Positions 7,312-13,695 of a stretch of 13,695 bases of DNA are shown piece after piece (the stretch's first letter is position 1; each line of letters begins with the position of its first letter). The DNA is from UKL13-2 sp043768625 (GTDB lineage: Bacteria; Pseudomonadota; Gammaproteobacteria; Burkholderiales; Usitatibacteraceae), in NCBI GenBank assembly GCA_043768625.1, contig JAYVKG010000029.1, positions 1 to 13,695 of the forward strand, read 5' to 3'. The translations under genes were made by a program, and so were the position numbers. The notes beneath the pieces are model-generated. The model did no database searches, had not been told where the DNA came from, and worked only from the letters and a program-made list of their open reading frames with translations.

Positions 7312-8556
7312 CTACTTCGCGACCCCGTCATTCTTCATCGATTCAAGCTTACCCAAATCAAGGCTGCCAACAGCAGACTTAAGCGTATCGAGATCGACGC
7401 TACTGCTTTTCGCTTCCACCATAAAGCGATCGGCGATCACCACGCTATATTCGCCCCCGCCGCTCTTTCTTGATTTCTCGTGAACCATACGGCCGTTAAT
7501 TTTTTTGGTCTTTTCCGTCCCGTACTGGTCTTCTTTTTCGCCCTGCACACTCATCCAGCTAGCCATTCCCATGATCCCGCTGGCGCTGCCAGTATCGGTG
7601 ATTTCCAGTTGCACACTTTTGCCCGCGTTATCCGCGTAACTGGCTTCGGCTTTGGAAATCATAAAACCGGCGACCCCGCTTTTGTCGCTGCTGCTGGATT
7701 TTTTTGCGAGTCCGGCGAAGGTTTCCGGCACTAGTGGCTTCAGTTTTTCGATCTCAACCGCCTCGATCGATTTACCACCGCCGAATGCCGCGCCCAACCC
7801 GCCCATCGCCGCTTTCATCGCCTCTTCCTGATTGCCACTTTTCTGGGCGGCTTCCATTTTCTTGCCGGCATCTTCCATTGACTTGCCGAACGCTTCCAGC
7901 TTGCCGACTGGGCTGTCCTTGTCAAACTGTACAGCTGACGAAGACAGCGGCGAACCACCACCCATCCCGCCTGCGGCCATCATGCCTGCGCCGGCAAACA
8001 TGGTACCGATCAGACCGACAACGACCGACAACACGATTGCGCAAATTACCACCACGACGGTATAGCCAATGGATTTGTCTTCGGGACACTTCATCAGTCT
8101 CGGCAGCCCAAGGTAAAGCAGGTAAAGGCTGTAAAACGCCGCAAGAATGGCCAGCAACCCGAGGAAAGGAATGATATTGAGAATGCCGGCCAGCCATGCT
8201 GGCGTATACGCGTAAACCGCAACTTTCAATGCCTGCTGACTATTTTTTTCACCGCCAAATGAAGGTGCGAGCGCGTTGATAATGAGCGAAAGTATGAAGA
8301 CGCCGACGAATGCCATGATGAAAGTGAACACGGCGAGACCGACACCAGCGATGATCGGTGTGCGGTATGTGCCGATAAACGGCAGTGTGTGACCAATCAA
8401 CGAGCCGCCGATGAAAGCCGCGACCGGCCCAATAATTGCCAGCGGCGCCACGTAGCCGCTCATCAGGCTACCGGTCGAGCTCGTTTCGCCCGCGATGACG
8501 GGCCATTCTGTTTTCGGCGTGATACAGATATTTTTTGCGCGCTCAACTAAAGCCAT
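7312..8556 (-). CDS. YIP1-family integral membrane protein with long soluble C-terminal region
   Basis: This 414-residue membrane protein resembles bacterial YIP1-domain proteins. It opens with RAKNICITPKTEWPVI, a conserved start in that family, followed by about five hydrophobic segments (roughly 33-55, 68-95, 115-131, 133-152 and 164-190). After a Gly/Met-rich linker (186-202) comes a hydrophilic region. It has a helix rich in Lys, Glu and Ala (about 212-250) and then a probably folded domain (about 265-410) that I do not recognise. The biochemical role of bacterial YIP1 proteins is unclear, so none is assigned. The ATG at 8556 follows AGGGAGG by four bases, a strong site. It lies 74 bp downstream of the lipase-like gene on the same strand and may belong to the azlC-azlD-lipase transcript, although a hairpin lies in the gap. 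Confidence 0.78.
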   Translation of the reverse strand: MALVERAKNICITPKTEWPVIAGETSSTGSLMSGYVAPLAIIGPVAAFIGGSLIGHTLPFIGTYRTPIIAGVGLAVFTFIMAFVGVFILSLIINALAPSFGGEKNSQQALKVAVYAYTPAWLAGILNIIPFLGLLAILAAFYSLYLLYLGLPRLMKCPEDKSIGYTVVVVICAIVLSVVVGLIGTMFAGAGMMAAGGMGGGSPLSSSAVQFDKDSPVGKLEAFGKSMEDAGKKMEAAQKSGNQEEAMKAAMGGLGAAFGGGKSIEAVEIEKLKPLVPETFAGLAKKSSSSDKSGVAGFMISKAEASYADNAGKSVQLEITDTGSASGIMGMASWMSVQGEKEDQYGTEKTKKINGRMVHEKSRKSGGGEYSVVIADRFMVEAKSSSVDLDTLKSAVGSLDLGKLESMKNDGVAK

Positions 8557-8605
8557 GACGCCTCCCTAGGCAATGAATGAAGCTAGTACTCTAAGCGTTT
8601 GGCAG

Positions 8606-8627
8606 GGGTATTGTCGATACCCTTTTT
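8606..8627 (+). terminator. Terminator-like hairpin, plus orientation, between two minus-strand genes
   Basis: GGGTAT (8606-8611) and ATACCC (8617-8622) form a perfect stem with a TGTCG loop, followed directly by five T (8623-8627). The shape is a Rho-independent terminator for plus-strand RNA, yet both neighbours are on the minus strand. In the minus direction the same hairpin starts a few bases after the lipase stop codon with A before it and no T after, so it is a poor terminator there. It might limit antisense transcription or modestly decouple the YIP1-family gene. Confidence 0.55.
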
Positions 8628-8630
8628 AAG

Positions 8631-9539
8631 TCAGCGCAAATGGCGGATAACGCTGTTGGCGACCGAATCTGAAAAAACCAGTCCCATATGGCCAATGGCG
8701 GACACCGGCAAGTTCTCGGCCCAGGCCAGCACGCTCGATTCTGGCGGATAGACAAGGTCATCATTCAATGTGTAAATGGATAAGGTGTTGGGAGGCGGTG
8801 TGCTGGCGGCGGCGCCGGATTCCCTCACTGCCAGGGCTTGCAGCCAGTTGCTCGCCACGCGCATTTGGCCGACGTTGATGCCCAATCCCCATCGCGCCTG
8901 CTGCGTGCCGTGATGCGGCGACCCCAGTGTGACCAGCCGGACCACACGCGATGAACGGAATTGGGCCAGATAACTACGCACGACCAGCCCCCCCATGCTG
9001 TGGGCAACAATCATCAACCCGGCCGCGCCTGTCTCCGCGCAAATGGCCTCGACCCTCGCATCCAGCGAGGGCACCAACGCATCGATTGCGCCAAACACTG
9101 GTGTGAGGGTCAACGTGTAAATCGGTCCCAGGCCTGCTGCGGCAAGCCGCCGTCTGAACGTAATCCACAACCCTCTGTTGCTGAGGTAGCCATGGACCAG
9201 CAAAATCGGCGTTCCTGATCTGGCGCCGCACGGATCGTCGCCCAGCGCAATCTGTGGAAACGCCTGACTCCAGTTAAAACAAATGGCACGCGCAATAATT
9301 TCGCTGGTCAGCGCCGCCATGCTGTTTGCCCAGGGCAGTGCGCGATCATCTCGCCAACGCAGCGCAGCGGTAATCAAAAAGCTGATCAGCGCGTGGCTCA
9401 AACGCCACAGCAGCGCCATCAGCAGCAGGCTAGCGGTAATCGCTAAGCCACTCACGCCGCGTTCACCCAGAAAATTGCCCAGCCACGCATAAAAGATTAC
9501 CTCGGATGCCAGCAAGCCGAGTAGAACCGCCTGCAACAT
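8631..9539 (-). CDS. Membrane-anchored alpha/beta hydrolase (triacylglycerol lipase-like)
   Basis: This is a lipase/esterase-like serine hydrolase. With ATG at 9539 it has 302 residues: two N-terminal membrane segments (about 2-22 and 30-60), then an alpha/beta hydrolase domain. PILLVHGYLSNRGLW (111-125) is the oxyanion-hole strand, Ser181 in AHSMGG is the nucleophile, Asp260/Asp261 in LNDD is the likely acid and His284 in GHMG the likely base. LGSPHHGT after the nucleophile is typical of bacterial triacylglycerol lipases and relatives. I chose 9539 because its ATG overlaps the azlD stop as TGATG, with GGGGA eight bases upstream. An alternative GTG at 9569 would add ten residues inside azlD. 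The overlap implies translational coupling to azlD. The anchor suggests action at the inner membrane; the substrate is unknown. Confidence 0.88.
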   Translation of the reverse strand: MLQAVLLGLLASEVIFYAWLGNFLGERGVSGLAITASLLLMALLWRLSHALISFLITAALRWRDDRALPWANSMAALTSEIIARAICFNWSQAFPQIALGDDPCGARSGTPILLVHGYLSNRGLWITFRRRLAAAGLGPIYTLTLTPVFGAIDALVPSLDARVEAICAETGAAGLMIVAHSMGGLVVRSYLAQFRSSRVVRLVTLGSPHHGTQQARWGLGINVGQMRVASNWLQALAVRESGAAASTPPPNTLSIYTLNDDLVYPPESSVLAWAENLPVSAIGHMGLVFSDSVANSVIRHLR

Positions 9540-9868
9540 CAGAACGGTCCCCACCATTTCAGCAACCACAGTGCAGCCATCCCTACTACCATCGTAGCAA
9601 AAATATTTTTGGTCTTGAGCGCAAATGCGGCCGCGATGATGGCGGCGAGGATCCGATAAATGTTGACGCTGGCACCAGTTGCCAGTTCCCGAAACAATAC
9701 ATCCGGAAGCGCGAGCGCCGGCAACACCGCCGCAGCAACGTATTTCAGGCTTCCGGTCAACCAGCCCGGCACTTTAGTATTCCGCGGCAGCATGATGAAT
9801 GAGGCGCGGATGCCAAGCGTGACCAATCCGCAAATGATCACCGTTAGCCATGCGCTGATGCCACTCAT
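9539..9868 (-). CDS. azlD: AzlD small subunit of branched-chain amino acid exporter
   Basis: This 109-residue, highly hydrophobic protein has the AzlD hallmarks: an N-terminal segment running into LGIRASFIMLPR, then a second block around AAAVLPALALPDVLF, and a final hydrophobic pair. AzlD works with AzlC at the inner membrane to export branched-chain amino acids and their toxic analogues. The ATG at 9868 overlaps the end of azlC by four bases (ATGA), and its TGA overlaps the next gene's ATG by one base, so the three genes are tightly coupled. The length and about four membrane segments are normal for the family. Confidence 0.92.
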   Translation of the reverse strand: MSGISAWLTVIICGLVTLGIRASFIMLPRNTKVPGWLTGSLKYVAAAVLPALALPDVLFRELATGASVNIYRILAAIIAAAFALKTKNIFATMVVGMAALWLLKWWGPF

Positions 9869-10584
9869 GTTTTTGCTCCGGTATTTTCCGCCGTACGGGC
9901 CAACATGTGCCGCTCACACCACACGCCGACCAGCACGCCGGTAATGGCTGCCGCAATTAGTCCAAGCTTGAGCGGCAAACTGGCGCATACCGCTGCAGTC
10001 ACACTCGCCCCAATTGCCGCCGCCCAGTGATTTCTGGTTCGCAAAGCCGGCAACGCCAGTGACAAAAACACCAGCGGAATCGCAAAATCCAGCGACCATG
10101 TTGCGGGCAGCAAGGTACCTGCAAAAATGCCGATTGCCACGCACACTTGCCAAAAACACCACATGGCAGCGGTGACGCCGAAATAGTACGCGTCGAGATG
10201 TTTAGGCGGATGATGCTTGTCAAATTTTGTGGTCAGCAAGGCGAATGCGTGGTCAGTGAGGAGATAGGCAAACAGCCACTTGCGCAGCGGAGGCGTATGG
10301 CGAAAATAAGGCGCCACGGCAGCGCTGTACATCATCATGCGCAAGTTCACCACCAATACCGTCAGCACCACAATTGCCGCGGGCGCGCTTTGTGCCATCA
10401 GCGAAATTGCTGCCAGTTGTGCCGCACCGGTGAACATGATCAGCGACATCGCCATTCCCAGCCACGGGTCCACTCCGGCGCTGATAGCTGCCGCGCCCGT
10501 GATCAGGCCGAAGGGAATATTGCCGAGGATGAACGGGACCTGGTCGCGCAACCCCCGGACGAATGCGGAACGGCTGGTTTGCAT
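9865..10584 (-). CDS. azlC: AzlC large subunit of branched-chain amino acid exporter
   Basis: This is the main membrane subunit of the AzlCD exporter, which moves branched-chain amino acids out across the inner membrane. Family features include a GNIPFGLITGAAAISAG block near the start, MSLIMFTGAAQLAA, VVNLRMMMYSAAVAP, LTDHAFAL and a series of hydrophobic segments to the C-terminus. With ATG at 10584 it is 239 residues, the usual size. A TTG at 10605 would add seven residues; neither start has a good ribosome-binding site, so the start is uncertain. It is the first gene of the minus-strand set azlC-azlD-lipase-(YIP1). It is divergent from the spermidine synthase-like gene across about 80 bp. 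No Lrp-type regulator gene lies beside it. Confidence 0.92.
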   Translation of the reverse strand: MQTSRSAFVRGLRDQVPFILGNIPFGLITGAAAISAGVDPWLGMAMSLIMFTGAAQLAAISLMAQSAPAAIVVLTVLVVNLRMMMYSAAVAPYFRHTPPLRKWLFAYLLTDHAFALLTTKFDKHHPPKHLDAYYFGVTAAMWCFWQVCVAIGIFAGTLLPATWSLDFAIPLVFLSLALPALRTRNHWAAAIGASVTAAVCASLPLKLGLIAAAITGVLVGVWCERHMLARTAENTGAKT

Positions 10585-10664
10585 TGGTGTGGTACAAGAA
10601 TTCAAGCACCGATTTTACCTGCTCGCGACGGAAGAAGTCAGACCCGCCATGCGACAATTCAGCG
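10585..10664. promoter_or_regulatory. Short divergent promoter region, azlC / spermidine synthase-like gene
   Basis: About 80 bp separate the predicted starts of azlC (minus) and the membrane spermidine synthase-like gene (plus). Promoters for both must lie here or reach into the coding ends. I see no confident -35/-10 pair, operator symmetry or strong ribosome-binding site for either gene. Confidence 0.4.
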
Positions 10665-12716
10665 ATGATTCTTTACGCCTTTACCGTCGGTTTCTCCGCC
10701 TTTCTGCTATTTCTGCTTCAACCGATAATTGCCAAACAAATTCTGCCCTGGTTTGGCGGGTCGGCGGCAGTGTGGACCACCTGCCTGGTATTTTTTCAGT
10801 GCATGTTGCTGGCCGGCTATTTTTATGCCGACTGGACCACCCGCAAGCTCTCGCCGCAACGCCAGGCGCTGCTGCATATCGCGCTGCTCGCGACGGCAGT
10901 CATATTGCTGCCGATTATCCCCGACAGCCAATGGAAACCCAGCGGCGGGGAAGCACCCAGCCTGCGCATTTTGTTGCTGCTGGCCGCCACCATCGGGCTT
11001 CCATACTTTCTGCTTTCAACCACCAGCCCGCTGGTGCAGGTATGGTTTAGCCAGCGCTATCCCGGTGCCAGCCCGTACCGCCTGTTTGCACTGTCAAATC
11101 TGGCGTCGATGGTCGCATTGCTCGGTTATCCGTTTTTGGTCGAGACCTGGATTACCACCCGACAGCAGGCAATCATCTGGTCACTCGCCTTCGGAATATT
11201 CGCCGGTTTGATCGCCGCATCAGCGTGGTTTGGCCTGCTTCAGCGTGATGGCGCCACCTCGGCCGGCTTCGAGCGAAAAGCGGGCGGCGAGATTGGCGAG
11301 GCGCCCTCGCCGGACCGCCGCCAAATGTTGTCCTGGCTGGGCCTCGCGGCGTTGGGCTCGGTTTTGTTACTCGCGATCTCAAACCATCTTACCCAAAACA
11401 TTTCATCGATTCCCTTAATGTGGGTGGTGCCGCTGGCGTTGTATTTGCTAACTTTCATACTTTGTTTTGCATCCAAACAAGCACACAGGGGCTGGTACCG
11501 GCGATGGCTTTTTCTACCGCTGCTGGCGCTGTTGTTGATCGCAATGTCGTGGACACTCGCGGATAAAAATCTGCATTTCATGTTGCATTGGCAAATCGGG
11601 ATCTTCTCCACCGGTTTATTTGTGGGCTGTATGTTTTGTCACGGCGAATTGGAAGCGATGAAGCCGCACCCGCGTCATCTCACCAGGTTTTATCTGATGA
11701 TTTCCGTCGGCGGCGCAATCGGTGCATTGTTGGTCGGTATCGTTGCGCCACTCACGCTGCCGGCTTTCTACGAACTTCAGATCGGCCTGCTTGCGTTGGC
11801 TGCCGTGGCGACCTGCCTGATGTGGCGAAAAATTCATCCTGGTCTGGTCTTCGCAGGCGCTGCCGTGATTGTGTTCGTGGCTGCTTCCGCAGCCTATACC
11901 GTGCTGCAATTTCGCGAAGACGTGGTGGTGATGACACGAAATTTCTACGGCACGCTGCGGGTCAAGGAATATGACCCGCCCAGCGTGCAATATCGACGGC
12001 GTTCGCTGGTCCACGGCGCAATTTTGCATGGTGAACAGTACATGGATCCGCCGTATAACCGTTCTGCCACAACTTATTACAAGACCAAATCCGGCATCGG
12101 GCGCATTCTATTGCTCAAAGAAAAGCTACAGCCGGATCAGCCGCGCAAGATTGGCATTATCGGCTTGGGAACAGGCACCATTGCCACCTATGGCAATAAG
12201 GGTGACGTATATCGGTTCTACGATATCAATTCCGAGGTGGTCACCATCGCGCAGCGCGACTTCACCTATTTAAAGGATACGGCAGCGTCGATTGAAATTT
12301 CGCTGGGCGACGCGCGGCTGAATCTTGAGCGCGAGTCCGCGCAGCACTTCGATGTACTAGCTATCGACGCTTTTTCCAGCGATTCGATTCCAATACATTT
12401 GATTACGCTTGAAGCGGTGCAGATTTTCGAAAGGCACATGAAACCGGACGGCGTGATTGCATATCACGTATCGAATCGATTTCTGGACCTTAAACCCATC
12501 GTCAACGCCATTGCGCAACGACGGGGACTGCACGTCGCATGGGTGCGTGATATTTATGAGGATGGCTCGACCACCAGTGACTGGATATTGCTGTCCAAAG
12601 ACAGATCGCTGTTGATGAAACCTGAAATTGTTGACGGTACTTACGTCATTCCGCCGGATCCCAATCGTCGGGTCTGGACGGATGATTTCAATAATCTTTT
12701 CCAGGCACTGCTGTGA
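10665..12716 (+). CDS. Membrane-fused spermidine synthase-like protein
   Basis: This 683-residue protein joins about 12-13 membrane segments (residues 1 to about 415) to a C-terminal aminopropyltransferase-like domain. The opening residues and LQPIIAKQILPWFGGS are typical of the fused family. The soluble half begins around FYGTLRV (426-433). It carries His450 and His455-x-x-Gln458 in the LVHGAILHGEQ segment and Tyr471-Tyr472, then GLGTG (500-504) as nucleotide-binding loop. Asp520 and Glu524 (YDINSEV), Asp549 (GDAR) and Asp568 (DAFSSDSIP), the probable catalytic Asp, complete the set. If active it would move an aminopropyl group from decarboxylated S-adenosylmethionine to a polyamine; no speD is present in the window. 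I chose ATG 10665 because the open frame upstream (from 10563) is hydrophilic, unlike the family, and antisense to azlC. Its ribosome-binding site is weak. Confidence 0.9.
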   Translation: MILYAFTVGFSAFLLFLLQPIIAKQILPWFGGSAAVWTTCLVFFQCMLLAGYFYADWTTRKLSPQRQALLHIALLATAVILLPIIPDSQWKPSGGEAPSLRILLLLAATIGLPYFLLSTTSPLVQVWFSQRYPGASPYRLFALSNLASMVALLGYPFLVETWITTRQQAIIWSLAFGIFAGLIAASAWFGLLQRDGATSAGFERKAGGEIGEAPSPDRRQMLSWLGLAALGSVLLLAISNHLTQNISSIPLMWVVPLALYLLTFILCFASKQAHRGWYRRWLFLPLLALLLIAMSWTLADKNLHFMLHWQIGIFSTGLFVGCMFCHGELEAMKPHPRHLTRFYLMISVGGAIGALLVGIVAPLTLPAFYELQIGLLALAAVATCLMWRKIHPGLVFAGAAVIVFVAASAAYTVLQFREDVVVMTRNFYGTLRVKEYDPPSVQYRRRSLVHGAILHGEQYMDPPYNRSATTYYKTKSGIGRILLLKEKLQPDQPRKIGIIGLGTGTIATYGNKGDVYRFYDINSEVVTIAQRDFTYLKDTAASIEISLGDARLNLERESAQHFDVLAIDAFSSDSIPIHLITLEAVQIFERHMKPDGVIAYHVSNRFLDLKPIVNAIAQRRGLHVAWVRDIYEDGSTTSDWILLSKDRSLLMKPEIVDGTYVIPPDPNRRVWTDDFNNLFQALL

Positions 12717-12841
12717 CAGCGAATAACTCCGCGTGCTGGGCACAGGCAACTTCGGCATTGCTTAAGGCAGCGGCCTGGCCAAAGCCGCCCTCGCATCTTC
12801 GTGCCGGCGCGCAATGGTGATGCGTAGCCGGCACGCGGTTA
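12717..12841 (+). other. Intergenic gap with an 8-bp inverted repeat
   Basis: The 125-bp gap before the unknown membrane protein holds a perfect inverted repeat GTGCCGGC (12801-12808) / GCCGGCAC (12827-12834) with an 18-base loop. The right arm ends seven bases before the ATG at 12842, where a ribosome-binding site would lie, so the hairpin could affect translation of that gene. No T run follows, so it is not a standard terminator. Confidence 0.4.
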
Positions 12842-13615
12842 ATGGCTTTGGTCACGCGCCGCAAGGGTCCGCGCTTGAACGCTAATCACCAGCGCTTTCC
12901 CCATGCCCGCCTGTGGGACCGTGCGTCGGGATGGGTGCCGTTTCACATCGCTGCGGTGATTGTTGGCGGACTGGCGCTCGATGCCGGTTTCGGCTGGCCC
13001 GGACAATACGCTGCTGTTGTCTGGACACTCTGCGTTTGGGCGTGGCTGTATCAGGGAGGTGGTGTGCAGGAACGTCGTGTATTGCTGCTGTGCACCGTGA
13101 TCTCGGCTTCCGGCGAGGCAATACTTTCACTGGTGTGGGGCGTGTATCACTATCAATTTTACAATCTCCCGCTGTTCGTACCGCCAGGCCACGCCCTGCT
13201 GATGACGCTGGGCCTAATCGCGTCGAAAAAAATGTTGCGGTACCAAGCGGGAAGCGCCTTCCAGAGCATTTTTCCCTGGGCAGCCGCCATCTACGCCGGG
13301 TTTGCCTGGTGGTTGCATTTCGACCAATTTGGCGCTTTGCTGTTTTGCGTGTTCGCGATTTGCATGATCTTCAATCGCGCCCGGACGCTCTACGCGACCA
13401 TGTTTGTCTTCGCCCTGGCGATGGAAATTTACGGGACCGCGCTGGGTAATTGGACTTGGCAGAGCAACACACCATGGTTAAACATCAGCGCGGCCAACCC
13501 GCCATTCTCGGCAGGCGCACTTTATTGCCTGCTGGATTTACTGGTGCTGGGCGCGCTGAAATTGCTGGCACGAAACAGTGGTATTGTCGATTCACCCGTA
13601 TCATCTGCTAAATGA
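12842..13615 (+). CDS. Unrecognised polytopic membrane protein with two similar halves
   Basis: This 257-residue protein has about seven or eight hydrophobic segments. I do not recognise its family by name. After a basic, hydrophilic start (1-25) the sequence appears to contain the same layout twice. The first is Glu92, seven residues, then GVYHY (100-104) and PPGHAL (114-119). The second is Glu195, six residues, then GNWTW (202-206) and NPPFSAGAL (219-227). Asp232 lies in the last segment. Buried acidic residues and a His in membrane segments suggest an enzyme or transporter rather than a simple anchor. The layout faintly recalls carotenoid-pathway membrane enzymes (CruF type), but this is only an analogy. 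It follows the spermidine synthase-like gene by 125 bp on the same strand and may share its transcript. The ATG at 12842 has a weak ribosome-binding site. Confidence 0.8.
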   Translation: MALVTRRKGPRLNANHQRFPHARLWDRASGWVPFHIAAVIVGGLALDAGFGWPGQYAAVVWTLCVWAWLYQGGGVQERRVLLLCTVISASGEAILSLVWGVYHYQFYNLPLFVPPGHALLMTLGLIASKKMLRYQAGSAFQSIFPWAAAIYAGFAWWLHFDQFGALLFCVFAICMIFNRARTLYATMFVFALAMEIYGTALGNWTWQSNTPWLNISAANPPFSAGALYCLLDLLVLGALKLLARNSGIVDSPVSSAK

Positions 13616-13695
13616 ACCCTGCGCATTTAAACTCTTATCTGAATTTCCATCCTGATTCAAGCTGATGCATTCCGTCGACACGACTACCTGATGCG
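13616..13695. other. Window end without visible features
   Basis: The last 80 bases after the unknown membrane protein stop contain no open frame, hairpin with T run or other recognisable signal. Confidence 0.5.

Noticed and set aside
10563..10664. Upstream extension of the spermidine synthase-like gene
   Set aside because: The 34 extra residues are hydrophilic and lie antisense to the azlC start region. The family normally begins directly with a membrane segment, as at ATG 10665.

Overview
The window reads as an ordinary chromosomal stretch of a moderately GC-rich Gram-negative bacterium. It is most likely a proteobacterium, plausibly betaproteobacterial: the genes carry Sec, Tat-like and lipoprotein export signals, and the gene families (M13 peptidase, YghX-like hydrolase, AzlCD, membrane-fused spermidine synthase) are common there. 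The taxonomic guess is inference; there is no rRNA or marker gene.

Left edge (1-1160): a decayed IS30-family transposase pseudogene. It has an in-frame stop, several frameshifts and an internal deletion that removes the last catalytic residue of its DDE triad. Two intrinsic terminators follow, the second shared with the peptidase gene that converges on it.

Middle (1185-6872): two divergent gene pairs encoding predicted exported hydrolases. The minus-strand M13 metallopeptidase and the plus-strand YghX-like dienelactone hydrolase share a 236-bp upstream region containing TTGCGCAA-type palindromes. The minus-strand amidohydrolase and the plus-strand lipoprotein esterase share an 88-bp upstream region. 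A 439-bp stretch with no credible gene (6873-7311) follows.

Right (7312-10584, minus strand): a compact set in transcription order azlC, azlD, membrane-anchored lipase-like hydrolase, YIP1-family membrane protein. The first three genes overlap at their start and stop codons. AzlCD is a branched-chain amino acid exporter. A plus-oriented terminator-like hairpin lies between the lipase and YIP1 genes.

Far right (10665-13615, plus strand): a membrane-fused spermidine synthase-like protein, then an unrecognised polytopic membrane protein. The latter has two similar halves, each with a membrane Glu, an aromatic pair and a Pro-Pro motif. This is the least explained gene in the window.

I see no CRISPR array, tRNA, phage, or toxin/defence locus. 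The points most worth a second look are the duplicated membrane protein, the palindromes between the first divergent pair, the coupling of a lipase to azlCD, and the antisense-oriented hairpin.
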